Assembly (NCBI GenBank): GCA_025266875.1
Contig: JALLLT010000085.1
Span: 1-64,000, forward strand
Length of the DNA: 64,000 nt
Source of the DNA: Fennellomyces sp. T-0311
Lineage: Eukaryota > Mucoromycota > Mucoromycetes > Mucorales > Lichtheimiaceae
Direction: 5' to 3'
Shown: in pieces, positions 57,678 to 64,000 of the stretch
How the letters are laid out: each line of letters opens with the position of its first letter
Numbering within the stretch: the stretch's first letter is position 1
Translations under genes and position numbers: made by a program
Notes under the pieces: generated by a model
The model's database searches: none
The model's input: the letters and a program-made list of their open reading frames with translations, nothing else
What the model was told of the DNA's origin: nothing

Positions 57678-58883
57678 CGGTCATGAACCCAAACTTGCTT
57701 CAGATCTTGCGCTGCAATGCGGGCATCCCAGGAGGCAAGATGATGTGGTCGGCCATGGTTTGCATATCTGTAAGCACAGATTCTGTCAGGATCTCTTGGT
57801 TCTTCCAGATGCTAACCATTCGAGCAGGTGTGCCCAAGAACAGGTTGTGCATCGGATCGATGACCGTGCCATGAATAGGGTCAAAGTACCCAAGGCGATG
57901 GAGTTGCGACCAGCGCATTCCATTAGCCCGCTCAAGACGATACCGTTCCGCCTGGGTTGTGGCAGCCAACCACGCATTGGCAGCAAGAAGGTTGTCTGGC
58001 TGTTTGCGCAAGCTGTCTCGTGGGATGTCGACTCCAGCGTAGATCATACTGTTGGTATCCGGATCAGTAACGAATTCAGGGTAGCACTTGTTACAGCCAT
58101 GTGTACTTGAGTGGGCAGTAAAGCTACAGACTTTCCTGCTGGCAGGGATATCGCACGCAACATTTAGCAGGGCCGCTCGCACTCGTGTCCGTCCATGGCA
58201 TTGTGCAGTCTTCATAGGTACGCCACAATACAATTCCAGCAATTCATCCGTTAATGGCTTCAGATAGTTGTTGATCTCAGATGTGCTTGGTTCACAAGGT
58301 CCCGGCATGATACCAACAAGGATGACGTTCTCGACTTTGTAACGTTCCACACGAGGCAAGTTGTTGACTGTAAGGTATATGGGCCAACGGAGTATCTACT
58401 GTCAGATGGGGCAAACCAATCTGTATTCAATGTCAACATCAAGGATCGGTCATCATCAACAAATGTAGCTCCGTAGCGGTCGACAAGCTCTTCCCACATT
58501 GTGCCGTGGTGAATATCTGATGCATATTCGCCCATGTACGGATGATCGCGCCACTCCAGGATCTTTTCCTCAGAGCCGTCGCGCATGAACAACTTTTCGA
58601 TGCTTGTTTTGACAGAATAGTACACATACTGCTTGAGGGGGGTGCGGCGGTTTTGGCCCTGGCAACCAGTGGACCTTTTGAAGAGCTGGTTACCGCATAT
58701 ATCACCGTTCAAGTGGTCTGTTGCGCAATTGTCCGGTGCAGCATCTGATGGATAGATTGTGTGGCACTTAGAACAGACGACATACATCTCGATTGGGTCG
58801 GTGAGCTCGTTGAAGCCAATTTGTAAGTGGATAGTGGCCAAGGTAGTAGGGAAGTTGAACTCTGGAAGATGCAATGCAGTAAC
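57678..58883 (-). pseudogene. CACTA-3 transposase, middle part
   Basis: Tnp2-like protein homologous to CACTA-1: HLPEFNFPTTLATI from the MULE-2 border, then CSKCHTIY, LNTDWFAPSDS, a one-base deletion near 58384, LPRVERYKVENVILVG, FTAHSSTHGCNKC and IDPMHNLFLGTPARM. A TGA at 57700-57702 follows LQRKI, and homology ends after GFMTA at about 57678, where the LTR fragment begins. The C-terminal third is lost. Confidence 0.88.
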
Positions 58884-59432
58884 GCATCCCCTTATTTCTT
58901 CCCGGTTGAGTTTGAAAAAATTTGATTTTTGGGGGGTGGGTGGGAGGAAATAACAGTTGGGTAGGCGATTTGGAGAAAAAAATTTTCTTTTCCATTTTAC
59001 ATCATCGTGTCATGAGCAAACAGATGGCCGGCAATTCAGTAAACGACCTCGCAACAAGCTTATCGTACTCACGGCGCGAAAAAGATGATTTCGTGTATAG
59101 GAAGAAAAAACGTACGAAACAACAAAAGGCTTTGCTGAGCGACTTTGAAAAAAAAACACACGTTCATCTGAAATCTCAAACAAGAAGCACTTCAATTCCG
59201 ACGATTTACATTAGCATTGGACGTAATTGTGAAAAGAGATGGAAGGAGAAAGGTCATTGGGGTGACATGGGAAAAGGAACTGTGTAGCTATGTTACGCAC
59301 TTACTTTGATAGAACCGTTTTCGTTTTCAAATGCATTCAGCAGCACTTTTCCTGTACGCGTATAGTAGCACGGTTTCATGCACAACAGTATCGGCGGCAA
59401 CCATATGATGATGGACGAAAGATGATGGAACT
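58884..59432 (+). repeat. MULE-2 left TIR
   Basis: About 549 bp, inverted match to 62469-63018 with scattered differences. Starts GCATCCCCTTATTTC. The open frame at 59010-59287 is not kept in the other copy. Confidence 0.9.
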
Positions 59433-59859
59433 AGTGGACAACTCTTCTGGTATTGTCAGGTTACTCATTGGATTATCTTGTTGGATTACCTTGCTGAAGC
59501 AAACAGTTTCGTTCTTTTGATGGATCCATAGCAACATATGGTCATGGTGATATACCCTATGAACGTTCCGGCAGTATTAAGGCGTTTTGCTTCACAAGTT
59601 ATCTATTAACGAAAAAAAATACCAAGCTCAACCAATAACAACTTGGTTCAGTTGAATGGGGTTTGATATGGCGTCATAGATCATACTTTGAAGAAAGCAG
59701 CTCTATTTTTATTTAATGCATATCGAACAATAAAAACCACTTTGTGATTTCCTTCTGCGATTATTATAAACGATGTGTCCCATTGTGGCTGAGAAGAGGT
59801 ATGCTTAATAGCGGTTTATGAAAAGTAAAGTAACCTTAGTTACTTTCAACTACTTTACC

Positions 59860-62042
59860 ATGAACAACGAACTTTACAACGTTAACAACATTCACTTCGC
59901 TCTCGGACATTCGACCGTACCTGGTGTTCTTGCAATGCATGTCGATCACCCTGTGCATGTTCATTCCAACGATTGGAGGAATTGCCTAACTCGCATCTCA
60001 GAATTATGTGGAAGTAAGTAGAACACGAAGCGCAAGACGAACAGCACTCCCAGTAGCAACAGCACTGTGCTGTATAGTGAGACTTTCAACTGCCACCGTG
60101 CTGGCCACTACTCGCCACAACGTTCAGTGAGAGTCGCGCAGAAGGACAGTAAGAAGTGCGGCTGTGAAGGTCGCTTGAAAGCTACGATTTTGAGTGAACA
60201 GCCTGAAGTTTGCGAAATTCGCCTTTTGAACGACCATATGAACCATGTTCCAGGAGATTCGTTTGATACCTGCACTCTTCCTTTGACGCGCAATAACGTC
60301 GAACGGATTGCCGAGCAGCTTCGCGTTACCAGCAACTGCCGTGATATCCGCATCTCGGTTTTGCGTCAACTTGACGCAATGGACGGCCAAGAAACAGCGG
60401 GTCAGAGGCGAGTGAACTATGAAGACGTTTACAACCTCATGAACAAGGTATTTGGATAGTTTTGTGCACCGGTTGCAAAATCAAAAGATTATCTTATACT
60501 GACGATAAAAATATATAGCTTAAGACAGATCTTTTTCAGTTTGATAACGATGATATGATTTCAGCACATATATGGCTCAATGAACGCCTCGTGAACGAAA
60601 ATTATGTCATCTTCCGTGGCGATCCCTCGCAGTATACACAGAGCGTTGACACTTATTCGTTCGGCTTCCTTTCGCCAGTTCAACTTGCGCAGCTCCAGCA
60701 CTCACGTTCGGTTTGCATGGATGCTACGTATAAGATCACAGCTCGACTTGCGGATGTCATGTACAGCATTGTAATTCGCGACCCATATACAGGATGTGGT
60801 TATCTAGTCGCATATATGTTCACCAATGACTTGTCCTCTGGACCCATCCATCAGTGGTTACGTTTTCTCCGTGGATCATGCAACATGGACATCACCCATA
60901 TGACGATCGACTGCAGCATTCCGGAGGTCAATGCCATCCAAGCAGTGTTTCCGGACGCAGCAATTCATTACTGTGGATTTCACGTTGCCCAAGCATGGAC
61001 TCGAAACCTGAAGAGCAAAGTACGATTGGATGGGTCGTATTCCGCTGATGAACTACAGGAGTATCGTTATGAAATACTGGGTGCATTGAAGCAGCTGTTG
61101 TTCGAAAAGAATATTGACCAGCTCTATCGTTCAATCCAGCAATTCCAAAGCGACTTTTATGACCAAGAAGAGTTTCAGGATTACTTTGAGACATGGTGGC
61201 TACCCGAAGAAAAGATTCGACGTTGGGCATATGCATATGCAGAACGTGACAGTAGACGTTTGATGACGAACAACTTTATCAAACCATGGCACAACCAACT
61301 GAAAACCGTGTACTTTAATCATCGGCGCAACAAGAGACTCGACCGTTTGTTTTTCATCCTTACACATGACGTCGAGTTCTACATGAAAAACGAACGCGAG
61401 CAGATCATGGCGTTGAATGGACGGATGGGGCCACTAGAGAACGAGCTGTCACGCCGTCGTCATTATGTTTCTCTTGTAGATCCTGAAGCTCTTGCATCGA
61501 TGATCTGCAATCTGGAAGGTGAACATTATAGTAGCCCAATGGTTGGTATCTGGTCAGTCAAGTCGTTTGAGGCTCGATCATCTGAGGTTTATGATGTGGC
61601 TGTCAGCGATGATATGCTTATTTTATCTTGTACCTGTGACGATTACCAGCATAGAAATGCTCCCTGTAAGCACATGTATCTGTTGGAGAAATTCACAGGC
61701 ATGCAACTTCCTTTTGAAGCAGAGCGGCATAATGCGATTGAGTTGGTTGCTTACGCAAACCCTGTCCAGGAAGGTGAGTTGCAAGATGCTGAAGCAATGG
61801 AGGATGTAAATGTGCAGGATCAATCCCTCCCAATTCCGAATCACACCGCAAACGATTTACAATTCGTCGAGCAATCAGTTGTAGCCCTTTACCATGATCG
61901 CGACTGGATACAACAGCTCAGCATGATTTCGCCGGAAGAGGCAGAGCGGTACGCCCAGCATGTTCGAACACTTGTACAGTTTTATGAAGAAATAATGCAG
62001 CGTTATTACCATGGTAGACGCTCTGGTACACAACGCCGCTAA
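59860..62042 (+). pseudogene. MULE-2 transposase with SWIM finger, two inactivating changes
   Basis: Exons 59860-60447 and 60519-62042 (704 codons). N-terminal zinc-binding region (CHRAG...CGCEG), DDE core with first Asp in VCMDATYKIT and second Asp in HMTIDCSIPEV followed by YCGFHVAQAW, then SWIM finger (SCTCDDYQ...CKH) near the C-terminus. Two faults: TAG at 60019-60021 inside the N-terminal part, and Lys (AAA, 61281-61283) in TNNFIKPWHNQLK where MULEs have the catalytic Glu. One G-to-A change would explain the Lys. It differs from MULE-1 in exon number and sequence, so the two are separate families. Confidence 0.88.
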
Positions 62043-62468
62043 TCAGCAATCTCCTTTTTTCTTTTTCACTTTAAGCTTTTATAAATAAAATCTGTGCTTT
62101 CTATTTTCTCTGTACTAACCGTGCAACCATCTTATCTATCATAGGGGCACATCTTTTATGGGCGAGAACGCGTTAATTACAAAGTGGATTTTATTACCGG
62201 GCATGCATAAGACAAAGATAGTTCTGCTTGTTTCTGAATATAATCCATACGGCTATACCAAATTCTATCTAACCATACCAGGTCGTTATTGATTGGCCAC
62301 TATGTTTTTTCTGTAGACATGTACCTTGTGAAGCAAACCATCTTTATATTGGTGGGATATCCATAACGTAAATTATCACGGCCATGTATTGCTGTGGATC
62401 CATCAATGAAAAGAAACTGTATGTGTCAACAGAAATCATCGAGCAATGTAAAAACGTTTGCCTAACAG
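62043..62468. other. MULE-2 3' untranslated part
   Basis: Non-coding sequence between the transposase stop and the right TIR. Confidence 0.6.
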
Positions 62469-63018
62469 TTCCATCATCTTTCGTCCATCATCATATGGTT
62501 GCCGCCGATACTGTTGTGCATGAAACCGTGCTACTGTACGCGTACAGGAAAAGTGCTGCTGAATGCATTTGAAAACGAAAACGGTTCTATCAAAGTAAGT
62601 GCGTAACATAGCTACACAGTTCCCTTTCCCATGTCACCCCAATGACCTTTCTCCTTCCATCTCCTTTCACAATTATGTCCAATGCTAATGTAAATCGTCG
62701 GAATTGAAGTGCTTCTTGTTTGAGATTTCAGATGAACTTGTGTTTTTTTTTCAAAGTCGGTCAGCAAAGCCTTTTTGTCATTTTGTACGTTTATTCTTCC
62801 TATACACGAAATCGTCTTTTTCTCGCGCCGTGCATAAAATAACTACGTTGCGAGGTCGTTTACTGAATTGCCGGCCATCTGTTTGCTCATGACACCATGA
62901 TGTAAAATGGAAAAGAAAATTTTTTTCTCCAAATCGCCTACCCAACTGTTATTTCCTCCCACCCACCCCCCAAAAATCAAATTTTTTCGAACTCAACTGG
63001 GAGGAAATAAGGGGATGC
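62469..63018 (-). repeat. MULE-2 right TIR
   Basis: Inverted partner of 58884-59432. Confidence 0.9.
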
Positions 63019-63027
63019 TGCGGTAAC

Positions 63028-63776
63028 CAGCATAATGAAAAAGCTGACCAGGATGTTGGCGGTGCGTTCAGATATATGGTGAAGTTGGAACAACACAAGG
63101 AAGATCATGACAAAGAAGATCGGGCGTGGAATGCTATCGCTGAATCGGGTAAGAGGAGTACCCGGAGCAGTAGGTGAGGCTATATTGTCATCTAAAGTAT
63201 TGCTTGATCAATTTACTGTGGTCTAAATTCATGTAGTGCAGCTTCTTAACACACCTTCATAGCCTTCGATCGTTGCATCCAACTCATTGGCCATCACCAT
63301 TTCCGCATTGATCTCGTTCTCGCGATCTTCGGCCGCCTGTTCATGAAATGCCTCCTGTGGCAAGGGTGGCTGATTAGGCACAATAATCGCGTCTGGTGCT
63401 TCATGTGGTAAAGTTTCTATGTGTGTTTTTTATCAGCAATCTAACTATCTAATATTGTTTCGAGGCATACCATTTCTATCGTTTTCATCATCTACGGCCA
63501 TCGTTTCGCCAGAACTTTGATCATCAGCAACCATATCATCGTCGTCAATGATCATATCATCATCGGTATTCGCAGCACACGAGGCTATATACAACACGTC
63601 TGTCAGCGTCATATACTGCGCCATATGACTTTGTTCTTACCATGCATTTCTGTCAATCTAGCTGCAACCTCGCGGTCATAATGTGCCTGGAATGTTGGTC
63701 TTGACACAGTCATGCCATTCAGATTGACCAGAATGCATTGATCACAGGTGCATACGAGCAGTTCATGGGACGACAT
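63028..63776 (-). pseudogene. CACTA-3 transposase, 5' exons
   Basis: Start ATG 63776 with the Cys finger exon (VCTCDQC), GT donor at about 63641. Acidic exon at about 63478-63585 (DDDMIIDDDDMVADD), a third exon at about 63256-63417 (PQEAFHEQAAEDREN), and the start of the long exon from about 63185 (hydrophobic segment FFVMIFLVLFQLHH) up to the MULE-2 border. Exon plan is the same as in CACTA-1. Its continuation is at 57678-58883. Confidence 0.85.
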
Positions 63777-64000
63777 AGAGATAGCAGGTAAGTTCGAAAA
63801 ATATGAATAGAGTGTATTCAATGATGGTTTTCCTACGCGTTTATATATCTTCTACGTCTTTGATTTATTACGCAATCCGCCAGAATAAATACTGATTGAA
63901 CATGTTATCGCTTGCTTGGCAACATGCTCTCTTCTCATGTCAAACTATCTTTTCTTTTGACAATTCTGACAGATCACGCTATGGCAGGTCGCGACATGAT
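63777..64000. other. upstream region of CACTA-3, cut by window edge
   Basis: AT-rich, no gene. The element end (CACTG expected, inverted) was not seen, so it probably lies outside the window. Confidence 0.5.

Larger units (their letters stand above)
58875..63027 (+). mobile_element. MULE-2, with long TIRs, nested in CACTA-3
   Basis: Element body 58884-63018 (4135 bp) with TIRs of about 550 bp and a 9-bp target duplication: TGCAGTAAC (58875-58883) and TGCGGTAAC (63019-63027), one mismatch. Removing the body and one duplicate restores the CACTA-3 reading frame exactly. Confidence 0.95.

Noticed and set aside
59010..59287. Basic open frame near the MULE-2 start (about 92 aa)
   Set aside because: It lies wholly in the TIR, and the other TIR copy has a stop in the same frame.

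Overview
This window looks like a transposable-element island from a filamentous fungus. I saw no convincing single-copy host gene in 64 kb. Genes are split by many short introns (about 45-120 nt, GT...AG) and the DNA is AT-rich. The element mix (KDZ, Plavaka, CACTA/Tnp2, Harbinger, MULE, Merlin, Helitron, DIRS) fits an early-diverging fungus, most likely Mucoromycota. That placement is inference: no rRNA or housekeeping marker is present.

Layout. 1-1.2 kb: 3' part of a Harbinger transposase gene, minus strand, running off the left edge. 2.2-5.7 kb: MULE-1, with about 77-bp TIRs, a 7-exon transposase and one nonsense codon. 6.0-8.6 kb: decayed KDZ transposase, minus strand. 9.3-10.2 kb: frameshifted zinc-finger gene of unknown role. 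10.9-16.4 kb: foldback element whose arms carry 30-bp tandem repeats; a DIRS retrotransposon (12.1-16.27 kb) sits in its right arm. 16.5-23.2 kb: Plavaka-type element with two divergently transcribed genes, both open through all exons (995-aa transposase and 525-aa companion). 23.4-27.1 kb: KDZ-2, with one apparent nonsense codon. 27.5-29.3 kb: intact Harbinger transposase plus a broken partner gene. 29.33-34.43 kb: CACTA-1, intact 973-aa Tnp2-like transposase. 34.8-36.0 kb: decayed companion gene. 36.33-43.29 kb: CACTA-2, frameshifted transposase with an intact companion. 44.0-50.99 kb: Helitron A, split by a solo LTR. 51-53.9 kb: GC-rich hairpin satellite containing a small Helitron derivative (B). 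54-57.7 kb: a MITE, a truncated Harbinger, an intact Merlin/ISXO2-like transposase, two tRNA-like sequences and an LTR fragment. 57.7-63.8 kb: CACTA-3, minus strand, split by MULE-2 (about 550-bp TIRs, 9-bp target duplication).

Order of events. Three insertions can be dated relative to their hosts because removing the insert restores the host: MULE-2 into CACTA-3, the solo LTR into Helitron A, and DIRS into the foldback repeat (an uninterrupted copy of the site survives in the other arm). Best candidates for recently active elements are the Plavaka pair, the Merlin gene, CACTA-1 and Harbinger-2. The other large transposases carry nonsense codons, frameshifts or lost catalytic residues. All exon junctions were placed by eye from GT-AG signals and reading-frame continuity, not by transcript evidence.
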